64,000 bases of DNA, from contig WHVY01000002.1 of NCBI GenBank assembly GCA_022266195.1, forward strand, positions 3,983,001-4,047,000. The letters run 5' to 3'. The position numbers were made by a program, and so were the translations under genes. The notes beneath the pieces were generated by a model. That model was not told the origin of the DNA. It saw only the letters and a program-made list of their open reading frames with translations, and did not search any database. Of the stretch, positions 17,017 to 30,000 are shown one piece after another (positions within the stretch are counted from its first letter, which is position 1; each line of letters starts with the position of its first letter). Source of the stretch: Tetranychus cinnabarinus. Taxonomy: Eukaryota > Arthropoda > Arachnida > Trombidiformes > Tetranychidae.

Positions 17017-17409
17017 ATGTTGCAAGTATCCTCAACGATAGAAGATCTGTTCGGTGATGATACCATTACATTTTCTCCAATGGAGAGTGAACCTGCTGTT
17101 GAATCAACACTACCACCAACACTACAAAATTATGTAGAAACTTTCATTGTTGAAAATGTGGTAACATCTCCAGTTTCAGTTCCAGTTCCAAACCTCAACG
17201 AATCTTTGATTTCGTTACAGAATCAAATTGATAATCAACTATCCACATTGAAAATGTTCGAAAATATGTTGGCAACAGCCAACTTCCTCATTATTCAACT
17301 TAACGAAGAAATTAATTCTTTGAAAAATATTGTTAATAATAATTCAATAATCTTTAATAAGGTTATTGTTGACACCCAAGGTGACACTTGGGTGCAAGTT
17401 CAAAAATAA
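17017..17409 (+). CDS. Unrecognised acidic/helical protein, likely paralogue of the 5612 gene
   Basis: This 130-residue protein has an acidic N-terminus (STIEDLFGDDTITF), then a Pro/Val/Ser-rich linker (TSPVSVPVPNL). A coiled-coil-like helix (about 62-115: LISLQNQIDNQLSTL, IIQLNEEINSLKNIV) follows, and the tail is VDTQGDTWVQVQK. The tail matches IDTQGNTWVQLEK of the gene at 5612, which ties this gene to the Polinton although it lies beyond the repeat array. Its TATA region resembles the repeat unit. The helix may form a trimer or dimer. Function unknown; it is the rightmost gene that I assign to the element. Confidence 0.68.
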   Translation: MLQVSSTIEDLFGDDTITFSPMESEPAVESTLPPTLQNYVETFIVENVVTSPVSVPVPNLNESLISLQNQIDNQLSTLKMFENMLATANFLIIQLNEEINSLKNIVNNNSIIFNKVIVDTQGDTWVQVQK

Positions 17410-19457
17410 ATTTGACTTTTAACAAGTTTCATTTCAATTTCAATTTTTTTGAATAACCGGTTTCGCGATTGAGCCAGTAATGGGTTATTTATACTACTCA
17501 CTTTCATCTCAAGCTTCTCCTTTACTGATAGTCACCATAAAATGCTGCGATATTTGTTGAATTGCAATTGAATCATCATTCGAATCATTATTTTTGCAAT
17601 TTTAATGACACTCGGACTTTCTATTATTATTGTCAGAGTTTAATAGCAACATTAAGTTAATAATATGCTTTTAATTTTAATTTGAAAATGGCGGGAATCA
17701 ATGAGTGTCTGTTGTCAAGGACAATATTTGTGGTTGTTACATTTGAACAAATTGTTTGTCATCTTTTGCTGTTTATTGCTATTACAATTTTTCTGTAATT
17801 TCATTTTCTCAGTATTCTTGGTGGACATTTAATGATATTACAAGGTAAGTATAAATGTATTTTCAATGCTCTGTTTACCTGTGGCCCTGGGTCCATTCAT
17901 TTGACTCCATTGTATGTGAAATAGCCTAAGGCCTATTCTCGCTTTCAATCGTTTTTCCTTGAGAGAAGTTATTTCGCCTTTTTACATTTACTTTTTCATC
18001 TTCATCATCATCATCATCGTTTTTAACTTTTTAACTTTTTTCTTTTGTAGTTAGCGTTTCCAATCGGCCCCAATGGTAGAGTTGATGATGGTTAAATTGA
18101 TATTAACAAATGTTAAACTTCTTCTCAATTGATTATTTTTCACCGCGGTAAAGCAGTTTAAACATTTATGTCATTTATGTCATCAACTAAATTAACTTAT
18201 TCACTTCATCTAGCCACTTACCAGATGATATAAATGATAACAGGTGCTTGTATTGAAAGGTAATGTTGCTGTCATTTCAAGATTCAAGATTGATTAAATG
18301 GAAGCGTAGTTGACTAATCAATATTATCCAGCAAAAATATTTGTCATTTGCTCTAAATTTTCTGTGACCGGTAACCTTTTTGGATTCAGTTTAATGTAGT
18401 TGACTTTACTTTTTGATTTATCTTATATTCAGCTTGATGATCGTTTAGATATTTATTGTTGAATATGTAATATATACTAAACAAATAACGATAACGTTGA
18501 GCTGATGTCTATCGTGATTGACTATTTATTATTTAATAATCAGAGTAAATTCAACGAGGAGGATTATTGATTGTTATCCGAAATTTTTGCTCTAGCAAAA
18601 TCAAAGCCCTTGTGAGAGGGAAAAAAGATGACATGATGGTTAAAAGTAGATTTAAATATTTATTTTTGCAAAAAGAAATTCAACATGATTTTCATTAATA
18701 ATAATTAACGCAGTTTAATCTTTCTGTTATTTTAATTAGGTTAATGGTAGATTTTGAATGATGATGGTTAATGAGTGGCTTTCAGTTTCATGGAATCAAC
18801 AATAATTTCAGAACAAATTCCGCAGCTTAAATGTTGATGTAATTGTTTCGATAGATTCAGGAGTAACAATTAGAAATTGTCATTTCATTTATTACCATTT
18901 TTTTTCTTAGTATGCATATGTACTAGTGTTTAAATGAACAAATGATACTGTTGGTTGAAGATAAATAAAGATAAGTACGCCCTGGATGTTATTATGATAA
19001 AATTAATGATTAAAATTTGTGCAAAAGACATAAATAAATCAAAATAATTAGGGATAATTATTGATTTGACATTCTTTTGTGAATCAAATTTGGTGTATAT
19101 GGATAGATTCAACTTTTAGGTATCCACCATTTAGCTTTTTCTCAATTAAAATTGATAATCATTGTTTCTCTGTGGTATCATTTGTATGTTGTTTCAACAA
19201 TTTTCAACTAGTACTCAGGTGGGACATCACCATCCGACTGAGACCATCCATTTGTACTAGATGTTTGATCTGTTCAAGGAACAATGTATTTTGATTAAAA
19301 AATAGTCACACACCAAGGGATGATTAGCATTAGAGATTAAACTGCACAAAAGGTGAGAGAAGAAATCAGGATAAATGCGCTAGACCTGTGGTTAGATTGC
19401 TAACAGAAACATGAATCGCGACAAAGGGACAGTTTGCGGAAAACATTGAGGTATAAT
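17410..19457. other. Non-coding stretch holding the unresolved right end of the Polinton
   Basis: I see no long open frame, RNA gene or repeat array. The right terminal inverted repeat of the Polinton should fall here, but its partner is outside the window, so it cannot be located. Short ATC triplet runs occur near 18,000. Confidence 0.5.
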
Positions 19458-21728
19458 TTAAGAAATTTCAATACCATTTCTTTTGGAAGGTGGTATTAAG
19501 TGTGCTGGTAATTCGGCAGGTAATTCATGACCACCAAGTTTAACGTTAATTAGATGCATTGCTAATGCAAATTCATCAGAATCTAGGGATCCATCATGGT
19601 CAACATCAGCTAAACGCCAAACTTTAGATAAAACAGAGTTGGGAAGCTTTGATTTAATGAGTTCTTGTTTAGCAACAGCTCCTGACACTTTGCCATCTTG
19701 AGGATGAAGATTCTGAAATATTTCATCATATTTGGGTTTCTCTTTAGCGACCACCCAATTTGGATCAAAGGCACCTTCATCGATACCCTCACCACGACCA
19801 AATCCAAACGGTGATTCTTGTGTATTTTCAAAGGCACCTCCTTTAACAGATGATTCCTCTTTATTTAATTGTTCCTGTTTTTATAAAAGAAAAGAGATAA
19901 AAATTTGAATCAGTTGGAGAAACATTGAGTCAAGTAAAGGTTGACCAGCTATTCAGGATAAACTACATATTAGGAAACCCTTTTACGCAGCCAATTTTGC
20001 TGGAAAAACAATCAAACCATTGGATATCATGATCAAGTTGAAAGACGTCAATCTGACAATGAAAAGGCTCAACTGAGCATCACTTTACACACACTAGGAT
20101 TTTAGTTCCTGTTTTTTTTTCATCCCCTAACCCTTCTCATTCTCACACTCTTTTCACACCTACTCTTTAGCATTAACTATTAATTGCAATAACAACCATT
20201 TACAACAAAAAGCTAATTAGTTTGAGAGGGACTTGAATCACAAGTTTATTACTGGGAATGAGTTATTTAACCTAAAATCAGACAAAGGAGCAATCCGTAC
20301 CTGTGGTATCTGAGCCATAAGACGAGCAATATCTTCATTTAACATTTTGTCAACCGCATCAATAAGCCTTTTATTCAATGCATTAAATTTGGTGAAGTCA
20401 TGGTCAAGAAGTTTCTCCTGCATTTCACTAAGAAGTGGAAAATCTCCTTCAGCAATTGAGTGTTCTTTAGAGATAGAGGTATAAATATTAGACAAATGCT
20501 TGATTAACTCTTTCTTCTTATTAGTTTTTCCCAATAACGTAGGCATTTCTCGTTTCAAGGCACTGATTATATAGGCGTGAACCTGGATGAAAAAAACGGA
20601 AATAGAAAAAAAAGAATGATCAATTGGTATGTGGAATAATAAAAGGGATAAGAAAATAGAAAAGAATGCAATAAAAGGAATTAATAAAGGCACAATAAAT
20701 AAATGAGCGAAAAAGGTGAGTCGAGAAGAAAGCAAATAGAGAATATAATTAAGAGTTAACCGAGGCATGGAAATTAAAAATCTTAAGCCTTCCGTAAAAT
20801 CGCAAAAATTTACCTTGGCTAATCGAGCTCGCTTTATGAGATCATTAAGCTTACGAAGAGCAGCATTACGAGGGAGACTTTGTAAATCGGAGAATAAATC
20901 TTGCTCTTCAGCTTCAAACAATTTACGATTTCCATCATATCGTAAGCGTTCATCCCAAAAAGAACCAATGTAAACTCTCGATACTTCAGGCGTATTAAAA
21001 ACTTTACCCAAGGACCACATGAGTGCACCGTAAATTCTCATTAGCTGTTGTTGATCAACCATATCAGCTTTATTGAGAACAATACGAATTTTATCATCGT
21101 GCCCTCGAAGAGCTTCAATACTACGTCTAAATTCATCTGAGATATCCAATTTATGAGCATCAAAGAGAAGAATGATTCGATCGACACGTTCAGCAAACCA
21201 TTCAAGGACACCAGTGAAATCATAACCTCTATCGACACGTTGTTTCTCTCCAGAGAGGATACCAGGAGTATCAATTATGGTGATACTATCTAAAACTGGT
21301 GAATTAACTGTTGAACATTGTAATCGATTGAGAAAGGCCCCACCAAATTTTGATAATGGACGGAAATGCTTTTTGGGATCAACGACTAGAGCATTACCGG
21401 GAGTAACTGTCTCTTGTTCACCGTGCATAACGATAATAAATTTGTCTGTCGTTGGCTCAGGTCCAATCCGGATACCAGGAAAAGATTGCTCCAAAAGATA
21501 CTTGATGAACGTTGTTTTACCGGTTGAATATTGTCCAACCAAAAGTACCATTGGTTTAGCATCAAAATCGGCATCTTCTAATGGAGGGGAGTGAAAATCT
21601 TTAAACAGGTAATGTTCCTCTAATGGGAGAATTTTAGATTTATACAATCTCTTTAAGCCTTCATTGACAGAAATGAAGGTATCTGCTTCCTTCCTCCGTT
21701 GCTCGTTACGTCGTAAGAAACTGTACAT
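19458..21728 (-). CDS. EHD1: EH-domain-containing dynamin-family ATPase (EHD1/RME-1/PAST1 type), 3 coding exons
   Basis: The exons are 21,728-20,814 (305 codons), 20,582-20,301 (94 codons) and 19,874-19,458 (138 codons plus stop), all phase 0 with GT-AG borders. They give 537 residues, the same as vertebrate EHD proteins to within a few residues. EHD proteins are membrane-remodelling ATPases of the endocytic recycling compartment. The P-loop GQYSTGKTT is at 65-73, DTPG at 153-156 and NKAD at 219-222. The C-terminal EH domain (about 440-530) has a calcium-type loop DVDHDGSLDSDEF and should bind NPF peptides. The first intron (231 bases) has no stop in frame. AG lies directly before the ATG, so a 5'-UTR intron may end there. 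Orthology within the EHD1-4 group cannot be split further; arthropods usually have one gene. Confidence 0.95.
20583..20813 (-). other. Stop-free in-frame intron 1 of the EHD gene
   Basis: GT-AG intron of 231 bases, exactly 77 codons, without a stop in the reading frame. If retained it would add a very hydrophobic segment (for example FFAHLFIVPLLIPFIAFF) between the ATPase and the C-terminal helices. Splicing is supported because removal joins the family sequence LIKRARLAK to VHAYIISALK exactly. Confidence 0.85.
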
Positions 21729-24700
21729 CTTAAATAGTATTTACCGGGTCAGTAGTTAAACAAGTGTAACAATTAATGTAAGAAATAGTCCAATTGAGTT
21801 GACTTGTAAATTAATTTAAATCTGTAAGGGTTCACAATGAAAATGAAAGGTAAAATTAGTTAACATCTTTGTATATCTAACAATTAGATACATTGGAAAA
21901 AAGGGGGAAAGTTAACTGTCATATCCAAGGTTACCATTGTTGCAGAACACCCACCCACAGCAAATGATAATAAATATATTAAAAACACAATTAAAATGTA
22001 TGATGGTGAATGTGTTAACTAAATCATGTTAACAGAATCAAAAAATGATATTGGTAAGGAACCAGATTATCTAACACACACGATAAGAGGTATAATGGGT
22101 AAGGTAAAAAACAGGTTGATAAACAAAAAGGCAACTAACAAGATTTTTAAACACATGAAAATAGTAACATTATGTTTAAACCTTACCTTTTGGATACAAT
22201 AATTTGTTGATCAAATACAAAATAATTTAGATAAATATACACATTTCATAAAATAAGATTTGTCTGGCTCGATAGAGTTGTTGAAAAACAGGGATAACTA
22301 AAGGCGAGATAACTTGCCAATGTGTTGATTGAGATTGTTTAAAGTGATAGAAACATTCACATACACAGAGGATGGAACCAAAGGGTTTATTGAAGAGGAG
22401 CTTGAAGAAAATGAAATTTTTGATTGCTTCTGAAACTACGGAGAGATAGAAATAACAGGAAAGAGATGAAAAGAGAGTATGAGAGAGAAAAAACAAAAGA
22501 GAAGGAGAATGTGAAACAACAAAAACTAGAGGCAAGTTGTATGTGATTATTGAACGAATTGACAGGTTAATGGAGGTAAAGTTAACCGGTGAATATGATG
22601 AAGGACGGTTAGGGATAAAATATGACGAAAAGGTTGTTGGCAATGGTAATGATTGCTGTGTAAATGTGGAATGGTTAGTGAAATAAACAAACAAACAGAG
22701 AGGAGAAAATTAAAAAATCACAATCCGGTTCTAGGGGCTGGGTTAGAAGCATTGGATTAAACAACAACAGTAGAAGAAGAAGAAGCAACAGCAAAGAGTA
22801 AGAAAGACTTGGTTACACTACTCAAGTTGTAATCTTATCATGTAGTTGTTTAGCATATTTCATGAATCATGATTCATGAATAACCTGAGATGTTAATGTT
22901 GTTGATACTATTGACAGTGATAATTATTATCAATGATGTAATTATTAGAAGGCTTACTTGTAAAACAAAAATAACCAGTTGGTTGTAAGGATGGATCAAA
23001 AGAGAGTCAGAAGAAAGTATTGTAAGGCACAAGAAAAATCATGTAAGGTAGCAATGGTGTATTATATTGAAAGGTTACTGGTATAATATTTCACTGTTTA
23101 CAATTAATTTTGGTTGATTGTGATGGTTAACGCTGCCCTGGAGTGTTTATTAACAATAATGTTGAATGTGTTGAATTGTTTGTTGTCAAGTTGAACGTTA
23201 AACTTAAATGGGTAAAACCACGTCACCAGAAAAATAGAAAATCATGAAGAGCAGAAAACAGTGTAGTCTTTGGAGGTAATGTTGGAGATGGTATAGAGGG
23301 AGGAGAAGGAGGAGGTTGTGGTGGCAGTGGTGGTGGTGGTGTTGAGTTAGGTGGAAGAAGGATGAGTTAACAACAATTTAACAGTTTGGTGAGTAACCAA
23401 GATCAGTAATGGAATCACAATTTAAGTGAATGATCATAATTCGGTAAACAAGAAAACTAAAGTGGATTGTGTATTTTATAAACCCAAAAATAAAAGATCT
23501 TACCTTATGATTTCCTTATATTACTGTGTCTTTGTTATTGTTTGGATTGTCCAACATTGATTCTGATTGTTGTCATTATGACGACCATTTCAAGTTACAA
23601 TTTGAAACATTCAACTTCATTAGCAATTCTTGGTTCCTTTGTTTTCCTCTCCTTTTCATAACCCAACATCTGTTTGGGTATTTTATGGGTTTTCAATTGT
23701 TTACCAATTTTCACAAATGATTTTCTCTCCTGCTTTTTTTACGGTTAGCTTTTCATTTGTGTTCACTGGTTTAATTTATTTGATTTTAATTGATGAAATG
23801 ACAAATTATTTTACAACAATTTACAATGATAAAGTTTATGAAGGAATGCTGTCAATGGATAAGGTTAATGATGACAAATGAAAGACTTGATATTTAACCT
23901 TCGTACATTTAAGTTAAATCAGGCAAAGATGATAATGAACAAAGGATGACAATAAACATGGTTGACAAGTTGATGATTTGAAAAAAAGTAAATGACGACA
24001 ATCGCCAAGAAAATGACCGAGATCGGTTTAATTTCAATCAATTCTGAAGCAAGTTGTATTGAAGGACAATCAAGACATTTATATATTATTACCATTGATT
24101 GGATTGAAATTCAATTGCAAATCTGGACATAATTTGTCAACGATTAAGTGTTGAAATAACTAAGAGAAATTGTTCAATTTGATAATCATCAAAAAATAAT
24201 CAATGGAAGCAAAAGCTTCAAATTTTCCTCAATTTTTTTCATCTTTCCATGACTACCAGGCAAGTTATTCAGATTTTCACATCTTTAAATCTAATTACAG
24301 TCTTTCAATCAGAATTTCAATGCGTATACAAACTGTAATTACAATAAAATGTAATTAGAATGTAAATTATTACAAAAAAGCAAAACAAACACACTTAAGA
24401 AATGTAAAGACGATTCTTGACTGTGTCCAGTTTGATGGGTTTAAAAAAAAGGTAAAACTCATTGCAGCGAATTAAATGTAATTCTAATTGTTTAATGCTC
24501 CACCAAGATCAATATGATTAACCCAGATTCACTGGATGAACTCAATTTAATTGAGATGAGTAAAAAGTAAATAAAGTCAAATTTTCTACATTTAAATGTC
24601 GCGCGCCGCTGATTCAAAAAGGATCCTCCTCTTTTAGGTTGAGCCTTAAAAAGTTACAATTTGTAAGTTGATTTTAAAATGACGTGATTGTGTCTCTCAA

Positions 24701-27058
24701 CAATTACTTTACAGCCTTGGTTTGGATAATTTCCGGAAGATGAAAGGATGAATGATCATCATTGATATGCATTAAGTTTGGTTTATTATGGAATCAATAA
24801 AAACCATTGTGATTTAATGTTAACCAAGAAGACATTGTGACTTACCCATAGAGACTAATGTAGAGACCGTTTCTGGTTAACTTTCCATGTTAAACATTTA
24901 CTTTTAATCAAATTTCCATCTTCAAGATAATCTTCATCATCATGTTTATTTTCACATTTCTATATGTTTTTATTGTGCACTGAATTTACCATCTTCTGAT
25001 TATTTAATCGTTCAATTTACTGCCTATGTTTAAAACTACTGTATTACAGTTTCCATCTCTATTATCTTATAGCCAATTGTTTTACGTCAATCAGTTTACT
25101 GCTGGTTAACCGTTTAGTTTTATTTTTATAATTTATAAATTTTATGCTCCATCCTTGAGTTTGTTTTAATTAAGTCTGCCTAATTGAATACCTTGACTGA
25201 ATTAGACTGTAGACACATTGTATACTTTTTATATTCTGAATTTACAATTACTTATAACAAGTACAAGAGCATTTGTATCACTCAATGTACAAAAGTTGAT
25301 GGGTTAGCGACGCAATTGACTGACAATTAATTAACGATAAAGATTTATTGAGATTAACACTACTAGACAATCTTGACATTGTAAAGTCTAAATCAACAGT
25401 TTGGTGTGAAGCTGTAAATTAAATGACATTGCGCTATCAACTGATACTTTAAATCTTTTATTCCGATAGTTTAATCCAACAAGACAAATGATTTAGATTT
25501 CTCAGGGAACATGTAGATTAGCCTTGAATGAATTATAAATAAACGATGTGCTACAATTTAACGATCACCAATTTGAGTATGTTCAAGGAAATAGCCAGGC
25601 AATTGCTATGATTGGAGCAAAAAAATGACCATCGAAGCTAATAATGAAGTCATCAATTGATCATTTTATACTATGTTATTGATATCTAAGATTTAATCAT
25701 AATTATGAAAAGCTGTCCACTAATAAGCCTTAAGAAATTCAATAGAATCAACCTTTTTCAATATCATTTTTAGGCGACATTTTCGCGAAATCGATAAATC
25801 AGGTTATGTTGGTACTTTAATAAACAACTTTGATATTGACTAAATTAATAATCTGTACCATTACTGGATGAGTATATTTACAGTTTGTTTAATGAATGGT
25901 CAACGATCAATTTAATTTAACTCCACAGCTCAATTAAAAATCAATGACCAAGATTTACATTTAGCAAGCTTAGAAGGTTATAAATTATTATTCTGAATTA
26001 TTATGAAATTGAAACTAAATTGACGTGTTAATAATATTTTGACATTGAATTTTAACATTAAATTGGAGATGATTTGTCTTGAAAACTAAACTACAAATTG
26101 GTTTCAAAGTAAATTAAATATGACAGTAAAATTGATAATTTATGAACAATAAATAATCGTAAGTCATGGTCTGATTTGCAATGAATTTCATCAAATAAAT
26201 TTATTTATTTAGGAAAAACCAAACTACATTATTTACTAATACAATACATACACTAGAACAGCAAATAGACGTTTCTAAGCCTCAGAGTTGGCCTACACCA
26301 GTTAATCATTAACATTAAATAATAGCTGATTAAAATTGAATCAAATTCACTATCCATATTGACCATCTAGAAATTAATCGCTGCTCAGTAGATATGATGG
26401 TGTGGGTTATAATTTCCTGTAAGTAAACTCATTTACTTCTAAAGGTTGCTCACAATGGATAATTAACAGTTTATTTGTCACTATTCAGATCACAAGGTAA
26501 AACGTCGTCGAATTAGCAGTTGAAAGTAATCAATTGTGACTTCCTGGAGTTTCTCATTTCTTACAAATCCAAATCAACTGTTTCTCTCAACAGTTACTTA
26601 GGGATTTTGATTTTGAATTTCGTAAGGTTAAAAAAATAAATGACTATTAACTTTGGAAACAGAATCAATCAAAGCATTGTGAGTGAATGAATAACAATCA
26701 AAAGGTCAAGAGATGAACTGATTCAGTAACAACTGATTCATTAAATAATTCATTTTTACAATTTACAATTTCATGCTCTACCCTTGGATTTTCAAAGTGA
26801 ATAACTCTTTTAAAATGGTCTTGAATAAACTGTAAAATTGAACAGTTTTGAACCAAATCTTAATAAGCAAGAGAAAATTAAAGCAAATTTTGAATAATTA
26901 GTCAAGAAAATCAGTTTAAGGTCTTGGTTGGTTTGTTTTAATTTTTATGAAGTATAATTTTGGATTTAAAAATGATACAAATGAATAAATCGGGTTGTAA
27001 TGATTATTTGATAACACAATAAATAAAAAACATTAAAAAATTATGGTAGAGATGGGAA
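21729..27058. other. Intergenic region upstream of EHD, with possible 5'-UTR exons
   Basis: No coding gene is supported. Two good minus-strand donors, AAAG then GTAAGG with exon end at 22,187, and ATAAG then GTAAGA with exon end at 23,504, could belong to alternative non-coding first exons of EHD. A GGA/GGT-rich tract sits at about 23,290-23,350. The rest (23.9-27 kb) is AT-rich with nothing recognisable. Confidence 0.4.
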
Positions 27059-30000
27059 TCATTTCATTAATAAAGTAATATTCTTATTACGACTAATTTC
27101 TAACAGGTTGGAACTTTCAATGAATCCAAGAGAAAAATCGTTATAACGGAGATCAATTCGTTTAAGATTTGGACATTGATTTATAAATTCCAGTAAATTG
27201 GTTGAACATTTATCATCCAGAAGATTATAACTAAAATCTACATTAATTAGATTAGTCAAAGGATATCTACATAGAGAGTGTAATCGATATGAAACCAATC
27301 CAGTTCCTTTGAAATTAATCTCCTCAAGATCCGAAATAGTTGACAATATTTGTGACAAAATATCATCTTTGTCAAGCAAAATTATATCAGTGAATGAAAA
27401 ATCTAATATTCGTAAGCTCTTTTGACATCGAAGGGACAATAGCAAATTTACAATGGTTGCTCGCTCCAAAAGCATATTTGTAAGTTGTAGTTTACCGCTG
27501 GTTTCACATAGCTTCAATCTAAATTTAAGATCATGATTAACAAAAGATTTCTTTAATTTACAGTTGGACTCGTAACGTTCAGGTAAAGGCTCCAAATCCC
27601 ATGAGTCTATATTTGCGTAAACCTGGTTATTTAGGCAAACATCGACTACTAAATCGTCTAAATCAAGAATGGCTCCTTCCTCTGTGGTCAGTGAAAGTTT
27701 AGGCCTTAATTGACGCATTTGGTAATACCGTTCAGCTGTTTTCTCTGCCAACCATGAAACTTGGGTTGATCTATTAGGAACAGTGAGAAGAAATTTTTTG
27801 CTCTCCAAATGAACAGTAATTAAAAACTTCTCCGTGGATTGATTTGGTTGATTAACTGGTGTAGGTTTAGTTGGCACTTGTTGGTTAGATCCATTTGAAG
27901 GTGGCGAGACAGTTGAGTAAGATGGGATGTTAGGTACTGTTGTAGGAGTAAAGTTATAAGACATGGGTTGGTTGGATGATGGCGGTGAAAGTGGCAGTGC
28001 ATCAGGCGGAGGTGAGGTTGTCGAACATGCGTCCATACTTTCTTGGGTCGATGTGAAATAACTTGTCTCCTGTCTATTTGGCTTGGATTTATTTTTACAT
28101 GAAACAACTTCAATTTCTGTGTCATCCTCATTATCATCTCCATTCAGCTGTCTTTCCCAATCAAAGTTTTCTTCTTCTTCTTCTTCTTCATCTTGTGAAT
28201 CATTGTCACTTTGACTTTTGACATCATCGTGTTCAATAACGACATAATCATCTTCCTCGTCACTATTAACAGCGCGTCTTCTAGTTGAAGCAATCGGACC
28301 TTTTTGTTTAGGCTTCGATTGTCTTTCTCTTTTAGATGAATCGAACGATTGTAGATTTTTTTCGATCAAGCGACCCGTCATTTCATACGCATCACGAACA
28401 GGCTTGTCTTTTAAAGCGGATGGATTCATGTCATTTATCATCCATTCATCAACAACACACTCCGATTCTTCAATGAGTCCTTTGAACTTTGACTTACTTT
28501 TTGCTGGAGGTGGACCATTGACTAAATCATGAGGCCTTCGTAGGTTAGAAATGACTTCTTTGTAAGCATTCTTGGCATCAACTGCTTCACGATTTTTATT
28601 CAACTTTAAAGATTTTCGAGGTGGACTTGTTGATGGTGAACGATTATCGCGAGCTCGTAAATTATTAATGGGCTTACCAATAACATCAGAAGGAACATGT
28701 TTTCTTTTTACTTTTTGAATGGTTTTCGCATTAAAATCGTATCCTGATTTTTTCATCAACTCTTTAATTTCTTTATACAATAAAGCAACATCTTTCTTTT
28801 GCGTAGACGTCAGAGTTTCCCCGTCACCAATTCTGTCTTTCAACAAATCAAAAGGCGTATTCCCATTAATATCGCGACCGATAACATTGGCTCCGTTTCG
28901 GATTAAAACTCGAATAACATCAATATGCCCATTGGCACAAGCGTCATGCAATGGAGTAGTGTCTCCACACTCAGCTCCACCACGGTCATTAATGTTAGAT
29001 TTTTTCTGTATAAGATACTCGACTATGTCTGCATAACCATGGTTTGATGCTTCATGAATTGGCAACCAACCAGCGTGATCTCGAATATTGACTTCATGAC
29101 CACCTTCAACTAGTTTCATCACATGAGAAAGATTTCCATCGATACACGCACGATGTAGCGCACTTTCACCCTTTTCATTTCTTTTTGCTGAGCTTTGAAT
29201 CTTTTTTACACTGCGGCGGGATCTTAATGCTCTACCTTTCATCTCTGTTTCTTCGAGATTTTCATTTCCAGAATCGTCTGTTAAATCTGAAATGTCGTCA
29301 TCTGAAATTTCTTCATCCGAAGTTTTATCTCCTCCTTCTTGAGATTCACATTCCATTTCAGTCACATCTTCTGGACCAAGTGCACTCAATTGTCTTTCGA
29401 TTTCTTTATTGGCGGAGGTGACCACATTAGCTTCATCAAGGTAATTTTTGTATTCTTTGAGAACCTGCCTTTTGAGCTTATCTGTATCACATTTTGTTAA
29501 AGCAAATTCGAATTCACGTTGAATCTCATCAAAACTTAGTTGTAAATTAATTTTGATCTCAATAATTTTCAATAAACTGAGGATTTCCTCCTCTGTGTTT
29601 CCTTCTCGAAATGTGAGCTCTTTTTGGTAGGCTGTTAGAGCTTCAGAAAATTGTTGATTGTCCAGATAAGTTTGACCAAGAGAAAAATAAATAGTGGCTA
29701 ATTCTTCAGCACTTTTACCTAGCTTTAAGGCAGCATCTAATACTCTATTGTAATAATCGATCGCCATGGAATAGCAACCCATTTCGACACAGTAATCACC
29801 AATTTTATCATACAATTTAGCATGGATTTCTGGATCTGATGACAAGTTCACCTCTTTGAGAGTTTCAATGATTTTTTTTGTTGCTTTACATCCTTTGATA
29901 GCTTTAATTTTATGATCAGGATCACTAGACTTGGTGTAAAGTTGGTAAACTTTCTTGAATATATGGCGTGCCCCATCATAGTCAACAAGATTGATGAGGA

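Larger units (their letters stand above)
1..17450 (+). mobile_element. Polinton/Maverick (adintovirus-like) DNA transposon, left end outside window
   Basis: A continuous block of virus-like genes holds the Polinton hallmark set: protein-primed polymerase B, packaging ATPase, retroviral-type integrase, adenain-like protease, double jelly-roll major capsid protein and small virion proteins. Genes are packed with overlaps of a few bases and no recognisable introns, unlike the spliced host genes to the right. Polintons are usually 15-20 kb with long terminal inverted repeats and a 6-bp target duplication. Here the polymerase starts 17 bases from the window edge, so the left repeat is off the edge. 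The right limit is a guess placed just after the last gene that shares sequence with an internal gene; no inverted repeat could be identified. Three genes carry homopolymer frameshifts, and the rest are open. Confidence 0.9.

Noticed and set aside
17410..19457. Attempt to place the right terminal inverted repeat of the Polinton
   Set aside because: The left repeat is outside the window, so no pairing can be shown; no boundary is claimed beyond the last gene.
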